Positions 35,221 through 47,200 of a stretch of DNA of 64,000 bases are shown here, piece after piece. The first letter of the stretch is position 1. Each line of letters opens with the position of its first letter. The notes beneath the pieces are model-generated. The model saw nothing but the letters and a program-made list of their open reading frames with translations. It searched no databases and was not told the DNA's origin. The stretch lies in NCBI GenBank assembly GCA_034231615.1, contig CM067298.1, forward strand, positions 57,812,883 through 57,876,882, given 5' to 3'. A program made the translations under genes and the position numbers. The stretch comes from Meghimatium bilineatum (lineage: Eukaryota > Mollusca > Gastropoda > Stylommatophora > Philomycidae).

Positions 35221-38200
35221 CTAAAGAAAGAAGAAAAAATGATTAAACAATAAACCATGTAGTGCTGATCAATAAAGTAACAGGTAGAACTGCAACAAAA
35301 TGTCATTGCTGATTAATTAGTGCAACTATTTTCTCCTTTATGAAGTCGACTTATTGGCATTTCATGTTATAGGCCAATAACAGAAGGAAGCATAAGCCAC
35401 ATCAAGATATACAAAAGGACAATCTACGGTATCAAGTAAGGGTCGGTTGTTACCAAAAATAGCCACAATTTCTTATACAGTTCTGCTGATTAGTAGGTGT
35501 GTTTCTAAGAACAAGATGTGTTATGTTATGGTTTACATCTGCACCTTTCTAACCTGGTACAGGCCTGTAGATAAGTAGGGAGGTTATGGGTCTAATATCC
35601 ATAACCAAGTCAACATATTGTGCCTATTTTTCAGCAGTTATCTTCTTTTCTTTGTAAACCTATTTGTTTTATTTTTGTCTGCCCAGTTCCTCCTTGAATG
35701 CAGTGGACAGTTTACCTCAAATAATTTAAGGTATTTTCATCCTTTTTGTCTATGTTTCAGCCTATGTTTCAAAGCTGTATAGATTTTCATGTTTTTTATC
35801 AGCTGTTCTTATTTCAGACACACATGCACTTTACACAGATAGATAATACCTGACACAACCAGAATTCAAAAAGTGTGCCGACACTTCTTCCAAATCAGAC
35901 CTGTTTATGAATACTCTTCCTATATTGGTGTAGTCATATAGACAATATCCCATGTCCAATTTGTAGATGTCTGTGTAGCTAAATAAAATTGAGGGCCTAC
36001 ATTACAATTCTCCCATAAGGAATGTTCTCTCTAAATATTTCCTTGTGAGTGAGTCTACAGCTCAAGAATGTACAAATCTGCATGTGAAATCTCTCAAGAT
36101 GGTATTTGTCAGTGATATAGGGTAATATTTTAGAGTGCGGACACCAAGTAACCTTTTTTTTTAAGTAGATAGGTAGTTACCCTTTCTTCCCAGCAGAAAC
36201 ACATATTTACAGCCATATATAAAATATTAATTAGTTTAAAAATATACATTATATAATCTGGTAGTGCAGCACCAGGTATCTGTTCTGTTTTTGAAAAAAA
36301 TGTTTAGGGCAGATAGGAAATTTTCATTTCAGTTCTGAGAACCAACATCATCATAAACTATTTCTAAATGTATTATTGGTCTTAAGTCATCATCTGAAAG
36401 CACAATACAATTTATATTACAAGATCAAAGGTAAGGTCTTCAGAAAATGAACATTTCCGCTCTGAAGTATGCTACTTTTTGGCATCAAGAATGGATAACT
36501 TTAAAAAAAAAATAACCTGCGATTATCTTTCTGTAATGTTTATGGTAAATAACTATATTTTTGTACATGCTTGCTGCAGAAGTAATTAAAAACACAAGCT
36601 AATTTCAACAGGTGATGTATTTTGCTGATACAATATCTGTCCTACAAGTTGTGTAATCATGGGAGGGGATGCAGAGCATTTTATCATCTATTGACATCTA
36701 TTATCATCACCACTGGTATTTGTAATCCTTTATTTTGGTTAAAGTTATAGTTGGTTTTATTGAAAAATACAGTTATTGAATTATGAACTTGATATTTAAT
36801 GGTTTAAAATTTAAAGATAATTATGTTCAACTAATAAAATAATTATGGAGGAAAGAAAGGTAAGCAAAAACACAATTAGTAATTAGTGTCAGTGAAATGT
36901 ATATAAACATGCTATTACCTTGACTATAAACTTGCACCTCACTGCCTGGATTCATGATGCAAGTCTGTAGAAACCATGGAACACCCAAACAAACAAGAAT
37001 GTCAAAAACATTACTTCCAACTGCATTTGATACTGCCATATCAGCAAGACCTTGGATAATGAGAAAATATTTATTATTCTATAAATTTATATATATATGT
37101 AGATATAGAGATTTTGAACTGTAGAAGTAAGTATTTTAATAGAATGAGAACAATTAGAACACATAATTGTAACATGAGGTATAATTTTACAGACAAATTT
37201 TATAAGTTTACTAAGGAGGTTTACATAAACAAAAATGTGCACCAATGTTGAGCCAACATTTCTGCACAGGAGAATATTTATAATAATAATTATAATAATA
37301 GCAGCCATTCTTAGCATTAGTTATCTAGTGGATTTGTCTTAGTGGTGCAAGACGCATCCTTTTCAACCTAGAATAGCTGTTCATCCCAGGTGATGATACC
37401 AATTTCATACTTGTGGTGTTGCATCTTTCTGGTATGTGCAGAAATTACAGAAAAGTCCAATCTTGGCATTGAATACCCTGCCACATTTTGGACACGTATT
37501 CTCAGAATTAGACATTTATGTGTTCGTTCTTTCTTTTTGGGCAGCACTTTTTCCTTGTGCTTCTGAGATTGATGCTTTTTGGCAATGCAAGCTCTTTTAC
37601 TGGTGTTATTGCCCCACACTGGGAAATTCTGAGCGACAGATTCCTAGGGTTTGGTGCTGATTTTGTGAGACACTTTTGAGTACTTGAAGTGTTTCTTCTT
37701 TCCACCGACCAGTCGTTTTCTCTTGAGGAGCTTACCATACATCAGTTGTTTTGGGATGCGTTGGTCAGGTATGCACACATGTCTGGCCCATCTCAGTTAG
37801 GTTTCTTCAGCATAAGCAAAATCAATATTATGTGATGTTCTTTAGCAACAAGTACAGTTCTCTCTAGTCTGTCAGCTCTGGTGATCAAGTAGTGTTTGCA
37901 AGTTCCACATGCCAAAGTTGAAAAACTTAAACTTATTTTTTTTGTTGCTTTTTTGTCAACCCCACCCTTTCATTCTGGCCTATTTGGCACCACTAGCAAG
38001 ACAAAGTTGAGATTATAGGAAAATAGTTCATGATGCAGTTGACGACCAAGGCATTCTAGGTGCCTTTCCATGATTTATACAGTCCATACTTATAAGTGAG
38101 TAAACTTGACAGATTTTGTCAAAAAATGAAAGATATTCATGCTGACTTGCTACTAAAAGCCATTGAAATTAGTCAATATCTGTGGAAAATAGTCGAGCAA

Positions 38201-41200
38201 TATAGGCGGAATGACTTTTGGTGATATCGAAGAATTTGTGACCCTTTGTTCTTCCTGCCTTTTTACAGTCACATTTGTCTTTTTTTAAATTTGATTTTTA
38301 ATGAGAGCATGACTTGTGATTGCCGAGATCTATATTTTCTTAGTCTATTCTTTTGATCTCCTAAAAAGTTAATTGATTTGAAATATATTGAAAGAAATAT
38401 CCCACTTTCAGTAAAATGATATAGGATGCACCCTGTACAGCTATAATTAAAGTTTCATTCAAGATGAGCGGTGTACTCCTCATGAGCATCACTATATTGC
38501 TTATACTAACATTGCTACACTCATATGTGCCATCACAGACATAGTCTATACATGAATTGCCATAACATAGAACTAAATCATCATTAGTTCTCCATATTTC
38601 AGAATCTGAGTAACATTTATAATATCAATGTGTGACTTAAACAGATTCTGTATTTCAAGTCCTGGTTTCTCACTCTTTTAGAAAATCATGAAATTTCGGG
38701 AAAATATTCTTGTTTGAACTTCAAAAATATAAGCATCACACATTGATGCTTTCTACCTTACGTCAGAATTCAAAATGGTAGCCTATTACATTTAATAATA
38801 TCTCAAAACTAACAGAGTGAAAACAAGCACTTTTTAGCAGTATAGGATTATAAGACACCAGTGCTTTTCATAGTTATAGGATCTTGAGGGCTAATCATTG
38901 ATATCCATCTTAGCTTTCTTTAAAAAAATGACATATTCAACATATTTTGCAAAGGATATTCTGTCAAATGTGCTTCCTAGTTATTTCATGTCTTTTCTCT
39001 GTTGATGTTTGTACTGATACATATTCTGTATACAGCAATACAGGCCATAAATGACAAATATTATAATTCTAAATGACATGGAACTTACCATCTTTTATAA
39101 CCAAAACACTGGCAACAACATCAGGGAGACTGACTCCAAATGCAACAAAAGTAAGACTCATTACACTGTCAGGAATGTTGATAGTGAAGCCTGCAGAAAC
39201 AAAAGAATACATTAGCAATACATTTAATCAATTTACAAAAATATTAATAGGCCCTACAGTAAGAAAAAAACTAACAGAATTTACGATTAGCTTACATTCA
39301 TTGAAATACTCCTTTTCTCTGTAGCTTTCATCAGCTCAGCAAAAGTCTGGACAAAAATCAAATATAGGCCTACTTCTGTATATTTAATTACCTGAATTTC
39401 TTCCTCAATCCACTTTAATTTAGTTGCTCGTTACTTTCAATAAAATAGATGACCTCATGTCACCTCATTATTTCTTTGTTAGTTTTGATCCCCAAAAATT
39501 ACCAGCAATAAAACCTTTTTTTTCCCCAATGTGAAATGGAAATTTCTTCAGAGATTTATTTCATAACCAGAAGACTCAAACTCTAAGCAAGATGCATTGC
39601 TTTGAAAAAAGATTTCTCAGATAATTAGAGAAAGTCTGTGTGTATGAAAAAAGCATGTTTTGCTATTTTCTTTGCAGGCATCCAATCATATGAAAACCTG
39701 CAACCAACATTTTTAGTGGTACCAATGTTGGCTACTTTTGACCACATAGGCCTATCCTTTATGAGTGCATGGCTTCAATACAGTCACCTCATGTTTACAT
39801 TGTCACTAAAGCAAGATAGGTTATCCTTTTGTATTCTCTTTCAGTGGTATCTTAGCCCATGAGAACACACTACACTAACCTATAATGAACTCTCAAAAAT
39901 ATAAAGTGCCATTTGAAATGGTAGTTCTTGTTTGGAACTCGTGCCTCCTAATGTATGCAGCTCTCATTTTTCTAATTATTGTCAGATCGCAAATTTTAGT
40001 AGTTTGTGATGGGAAATAAAATAATCAGCAAAAATAGGAAGAAACAGTTTTTGTCTCTCTTGAGACACAAATGAATAGAGTTCAGGGGAGAAGGAAGAGG
40101 GGGAGGAGAATTATAATTAATTCAAATACTACCTTTAACCACACCCCCTAAACTCTAATCTTATCCTTTCTCTTTCAATGTACATTTGTTGCATAAAATA
40201 GTTGTGCTAAAATAAACCATTTCATGTTTCTAAGTCACATGGTCTGAAATGATGTAATTTCCTTGATGGTGCGAAAACAGTGTGCACTATCACAAACTCT
40301 AAATTAACCTGTGCATACTATGATATTTTGCTACCAACTCATATACTGGCCAAATATAGGACGGCAAGCATTTAAAACATGTACTGAAATGGCTTTCGAT
40401 CATTCCTTTTACTAAATGCTACCTAAAGTGGCTTTAAATAGTAATCTACCAATGCTCACAGTTCAGACAAATTATTTTCTTAAAATACTTGTGATATCAG
40501 CATAGTAAAAATACAATATACCAAGTAGGTATATTCATTTAATAGACTTAGGTTATTATTATTATTATTATTATAGTAAAAATAAATATTTCTATTTTGT
40601 CTTAGGCCTAGGGCTAGATGCTAAAGATTGTGCTTTGCTCCCAACTTTTATTCTGAGTTAAAAGAGACAAGAATGATGATGAAGTATTCAGTACATATCC
40701 AGACCCAATGTAACACTGAAATACCATGTAATCATTTATTTAATAGGATGTTTCAGATGTCAGGATCTTAGTACAAATACTAGCACTAGAAATAGGCATC
40801 AAACCATCAAATATAATTTTTTTTTAGCCTCTGTGTAGGGCCTACACCTGAAATAAAATAGGCCTATAGTGCCTATCCGTTAATATGATGATACATTATT
40901 TTGTTATCTCTTTAAATTTTATTTCCATGTTATTTTGACTGCCTATGGAATAATACAAATAAACCATTCTAACAAGCATGCCATGGGGATTGATGAAATG
41001 TATTTTAAATATTTGAAAGTCATTTTATATTTACGTTTGTTTTTAATGCACCTTTTTTCCATATAGGCCTTGTCTTATAGGGCCTAGACTACTGATAGGC
41101 GTGGCGCATAGAGGGGCCTATTGCTATTTTGTGAACACTTAAACCATAATTCTAATCATTTTGTTTTCTTAGCTGTTGTATATTATGTGAGGTGTAAACA

Positions 41201-44200
41201 GACAAATAGTTTTAGTTACATTGCTGATCAAGACTTTTGATATGTAGACTTAGAAGGTTTTCTACTAGTGCTATATATTATTTTAAGCATGTAGAAAAAA
41301 AACCAGAATGAAGAGGTGCATCAAGAGTCAAATGTAAAACGAGTTATTAACTAATGAGAGACAGTCAATTTTGTTGGACATGTTCAGGAATTTGGAGAAC
41401 ATGTTAAAGAGTTAACAATGATCCTGATTCAAGATACTGGAGAGTTGTGGAGACACATGGTCATCTTTATCAGCCTGTACATTATTCATTGATTAGGCAG
41501 AAGCCCTATAGACCTAGCCCATGGTATATTTACATGGAACTGTTAAAACTATTGCCATTTCCCTATTGGATTAGATAGAGAAATTAAAAAAATTAAATAT
41601 GAAGCTACTTTATAAACTATTTGAAAGTCAAATAGCTTGTCATGCCGAATCGGATGTGCTAGGCCTACAAGGCGCATAACGGTGGCACAACGTAATCACG
41701 CTCCCGACGGAAATCGCATGGATATCTGTGATGGTTACAGTGGAGCGAACGAAAAACAAAACAAACAAACAAAATAGCTTGTATTATGAGGGTAAGAGTA
41801 AGAAAGCAGGGGAGAGATATGGGAAATAAAAGTAGGTATAAAGGGAGAGAAGAAAATGAGAACAAATACAACAAAATACAAGGAAAAATAAAAAAAAATT
41901 TAAAAAATCAGACAAATGTGTTTGATGTAGAGAGAGAATGAGAGAAAACATTTAGGAAAAAGTATTATGAAATAGTTGAATAGAATATAAAATATGAATC
42001 TAGTAACGAAACCACAGGACAATGATAAAATGACGTAGGCCCTACTATAGCAATTGCACACCAAGCAGACCATGGGGGGGGGGGGGGGGTTTCTTTGTTA
42101 CCTCTAATATTTTATGGTAGTGTGTCCTGATATAATCTAATTGGACTTTGTTTTCCGCTGGTTGAAAGAGACGCACCTCTCCAAAAGAGAGATATATTCA
42201 TTAACTACCTAACTACCTACCATAAGTTCACACATAGATAAAAACCAACAACTGGATATATCCAACAGACTCTACCTAGCACTATAGAGTTTCTACCTAG
42301 CACTATAGAGTTTCTACCTAGCACTATAGAGTTTCTACCTAGCACTATAGAGTTTCTACCTAGCACTATAGAGTTTCTTTGGCAATAATAGCACGCATGG
42401 TTTTTGATTTTTCCATACCATAAGGTCACATAAACAAAAGCCAACATGACCTGATACAAACCAACATAGACTTTTGTCTTAGGTTGAAAGAGTTGTGCCT
42501 CAGTCAGAGGCTTTAATGCCCCATTAAATAAACATAATAAACAGAAAAACAAAGTTTATACTAACTTGGGGTCTGTGTTACCTCTAGTATTTTATGATTT
42601 TGCATTCTGATATAACTTAATTGGACTTCGTTGTCCACTGGTTAAAAGGGCCCGCCTCTCCAAAAGAGAGGTATTCATTAACTACCTACTACCAGAAAAA
42701 CAAATGATAGGCCCTAATTATTGAAAGACCCAAAGTATAAGTTTTAAATATCATTATATAGTCCTATTTGGGCTAAATATTTATGTATTTATTTTGAATG
42801 TTAAACGGCTGTAGTGTAGCAAACTGACAAAAATAATGATTTTATAGTGCATACCAAGTATGATCAACCAAAAAGCATGATTTGATGGCAGTCACCTGAA
42901 TATATTGGCCACCTAGGTGATCTATGTCAGTAAATTGTGTAGCTACAGAGATTCTGAACTTCTGGTTAATATCATGTAGATGTTAGCAGAACTGCATGCA
43001 AGTCTTTTGCCAATCTCCCCTATGTAGGTCATTGCACAACATTTGCAAATCATGGCCTAAATGAACTGCAGGACTCACAAAACACACTTCAATGGTGAGA
43101 CTTTGGGGTATGTCACAGAAGAGGTCTTTGTGCCACAGACATTGGCCGAAGTGTTGCATTATGGAATTTGACAGCAAATGGTGCCAAAATGACCCAAAAC
43201 TTCAGCTTATTGCAGAACATATATATATTTTGAGTTTTTCCTCTTGTTGAATCCCCAGAGTACTTCGTTTGTATAATTCCACTTTTACCCTTTCTGAGTA
43301 GAAGGCTTCTTTTCATAACCGTGCACACCACCTGAGGTTTTCTGAGTAGGCCTATGCAATAAAGCTCCGGAGAAGCCAACTAATGCACTAAAAGATGCCC
43401 AATTGCTTGTATTTCCTGGAGATCAAAACAAACAATAAAACTAACAAATATATTGGTTTTTCATCACTTTTAAATTACATATCTGTCTACACTTACCAAT
43501 AATGGTTATCATCCAAACCATAAGAAATGAAAAAACTGACAGCCATACCAAAGACATTAAAAATGTGACCCAAAACCACTTTCTAAATCGATCCAGTCTA
43601 CAGTCAGGAATTGTGATGTATAATAGGAAAATTATAGGTAATGCAATCACCCACAAGGCAAATGCCCAACGACTTGATGGTTTGTGCCATACTGACTCAT
43701 CTGGAACTGTTTTGTGAATCTCTATAACAAAATTTAATGAAGAGAAATTGTTTTATTAGTTTTTGTGAAAATATAATTATGATGATAAGACATGGCATAA
43801 TGAATACTGATCATATATTTTACATGGAAAATGAGAGCAATAGTGATAATTATATGGAATAGGTAACTCTTTATTACACCATTAAAAGGTTTTCCATTAT
43901 AAAAATATGATTACTGAATATTTTAAGTGTGGTCCATATTTTAAGTGTCCTGTCCTATTAGGTTGAAGTAAGCCTATGCATAGGCCTAGTGTAATATGTA
44001 GATCTAAACAAAATTGGAACAGATGTATATTAGGGTACTGGTAATTGTTGTGTGGGTATGCACCATTGTTTTCTATAAATGTCATTTTGGGAGGGAAAGA
44101 AGTATATTTTTTTTACTAAAACTCAATGCAAAAATAAACTAAAGTGACTGAATAGGCCTATTTAACTTTAGAAAAGTAACTAAAATGAAACTAAATAAGA

Positions 44201-47200
44201 AAAATATACCTTGTAAAATACCCCCAAAATTATATTTACAGTTTTCTGGCAAAAATTGCTTTTACTAATTTAAATGCCTGCAGAATATCATACAAATCAC
44301 ATATCTTGAAAATTTGAAAAACATCTGACTGTAAAAGGGAAATAACCATTACAATTGTGAACACAAAAATGATATTTCAGTCCAATCTGTTTGTTTAAAA
44401 AAAACTACATTGTGTAGTACAGGGTTAACTAATCGATATTGCTACATGAGGTATGGAAGATGGTTGTATTACAATAATAATGATAATTATATAACAAAAG
44501 AAAGAATAGAGGTGTTGCACATCATTTCTTAACACCTGGTTCTCATAGGGCCAGCTAAAAACGTTTTAATATTTTGAAAACAAAAGATGTATATATTATA
44601 TTATATACATAATATATATTATATACATAATATGCGTATTAAGCAAAAAGTACCTTGCTGAGCAGCATCTCTCATCACCGAACCTTCTATGCCATCACAA
44701 GTTTCAGAGTCCAAATATTTCTGCCTATATTATATACTCTGTTGACTCCATTTTAAGTAAATCAATGTTTTCTTAAACTCTACCCATGTATGAATAGTCT
44801 CTATGTATGAATAGTCTCTATGTATGAATAGTCTCTATGTATGAATAGTCTCTATGTATGAATAGTCTCTATGTATGAATAGTCTCTATGTATGAATAGT
44901 CTCTGTATGGATAGTCTCTATGTATGAATAGTCTATGTATGAATAGTCTCTATGTATGAATAGTCTCTATGTATGAATAGTCTCTATGTATGAATAGTCA
45001 ATTTTTATAGAATGTGGCTATCTATCAACATTTCCCAAATTTTAGGACAATGGAGAAACATTTCATTGAGGATTTACAGAAATCTCACAGAAGTGGTATA
45101 CAATAGTCCTGTTTTCCCTTAGAAAGTTCACAATAGTAGGCTTACATAAAAATCCCATTATAAGAATTTTGTCCGGACCAACAAAATATTTTATCTCATA
45201 TTGTGCACATGAAATATAATCTAGGACTGCTTAAAATTATGAACTGAAAATTACCAAGTAAAAAGCATGCCTTTAACTAGCTGTAGATATAAGACAGATG
45301 TTTCATGAGCATTGCAAACATCAAAGATGGTAGCTCAAACACATCATTTTTTGGGCTTTAGTGGTTTTCTAGGCAATATTTACATCAGTAATCTGCCATT
45401 GCTTTCTGAATTTTTCCCATGTAAAAATGTCTGCGGCTGAATTTAACCATGTACTTTGGCTGCCCAAAACATGTTCTATACCTCAAAACCACAGATATGA
45501 ACATTAAGGCAATACACATTAATAGAATGATATTTAATTACAATAAGACAAGTGAACATCGCTGAATTATAATTAGACATCATAGATTATCATTAGAGGG
45601 AAATGAGAAACTATAGGCGCCTAACAGACATTGCAGCCAATCTGTAAACCATAACACACTGTATTATATTCACCTATATCACGATAAAAGGAACAATTCT
45701 AAGAATGATGGACAAGCAATCTGAGAAGTTGCAATAAACATCAGTATGATGTTTTGACCATAGGGACTGTCCATAAATTACGTCAACAGTGAGAGTGTGG
45801 TGGTCTGAAAAAAGTATGACAATACATTACAACAAGGGAGTGTGATAGGCTTTGATAACATTTGACGTCTACAAAATGTTTATTTATACAACAATTAAAT
45901 TGTTCAAATTTTAATTTACAAAAAATCTGACAAAATAGGCCTATGGTATTATTTTTTTGTACATTTTCTGGAACAAAATTCTCTTTAAAAGGCTGGGGTA
46001 AATTTTTTTTATACATAATTATAATTAAGCATAAGAAGGAAGGTGTCTCTGAATAATTGACAAGTTGTTGGCACGGGGGGTAAAGGTAAAAAAATTGTCA
46101 CATAGGCCTAAGATATATAGTTTATGGACAGTCCCTGAGCTGCAGGACTGAACATATATGTGTATTGAAATTTATTCTCATTACCAATAGTTTCAATGAT
46201 AGCTTTAATTAATGTATTCTGAATTACAGTGATTATTGAAAGCTGCTATAAAAGTTTTGACGTACCTGTAGTAGAATCAATAGAATCAACTGACATAGTA
46301 CTTCCTGTGTGTGAATGTTTTGGTAACACAAGTGTTGTTTCAGTTGGACCTGATAGAAGAAAATGATGAACTAATGGGCAATGATAAGCAGGATGTTATT
46401 AAATCCATCACTTAATGTTATGACCACCACAGCTATTTCATTTACTACAACTATCATTACTACCATATCTATTACGACCATAAAGGGGCAAGTAATAGTA
46501 CAACTACTAACAAAAGCATAGGCATTAACAGTGTGTAACTATAGTATAAAAACTTCTTTTAAGTAGCACTACACAATCAGTTTACAATATCCATTTTATT
46601 GTGTTTATTTGTTAAACATTTCAAAGGCATCAAGTTGTGTGTATGAATAAACCCACAGTTGACTTATACAACACATATTTTCATACTCTTGTCCTGATTT
46701 AATCAATTGTGTAGGCTTACATGGTTGAAAGTGGATTCCACAATAAAATAATGCTGTAATTTTTAAAATACCAGGAGTCACTTGAAGTGGTTTTTAGTCA
46801 TCAGTTTTTCTAAACATCACATGAAGTGACTTAGTGATGTTAGTTAAATAGTAGACTTTCAGAAGCAGTGCATAAAAATCTGGTCTGCATACAGGTCTTA
46901 GTAATAGTTAATTTCCCAAATCAGTCTGTATAAGTGAATGGAGGCCTACATGTTATTAAATCAAACATTCAGGGCCTTTAAGTAGCACTGAGTATCTCCT
47001 GGGTAAAATAAAGAGTACGTTTCAGTGAGTCACAGGTCATGAGTGTGCATACATTTGATATAGACCTATCTTGAATGAGACTAAAAATCTACAATTTTGA
47101 CAAGCTATTATGTCACAGAAAGAAGAAAATCACAGCACAGTGTAGCCATAATTTATCTCTATTGTCAAAACATATAGGCTTACAGAAAGAAAACAAGAGA

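Larger units (their letters stand above)
39191..43496. other. NCKX intron with several insertions
   Basis: 4,306-base intron. Holds a diverged GAA-SINE relative (41,641-41,760), a G-run (42,074-42,089), the direct-repeat and 21-bp array complex (42,095-42,693) and a Penelope relic (42,980-43,400). Seven of the fourteen TAGGCCTA words lie here. Confidence 0.7.
43722..46265. other. NCKX intron with minisatellite and MITE
   Basis: 2,544-base intron. Contains an AT palindrome (44,590-44,640), the 17-bp minisatellite, a SINE family A fragment and a MITE, each listed separately. Confidence 0.7.

Noticed and set aside
41665-41874. Leu/Phe-rich minus-strand frame as a membrane protein
   Set aside because: Purine-rich low-complexity sequence on the plus strand explains the hydrophobic reading.
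44785-45000. CRISPR-like array
   Set aside because: Units are contiguous with no spacers, in a eukaryotic intron; it is a minisatellite.
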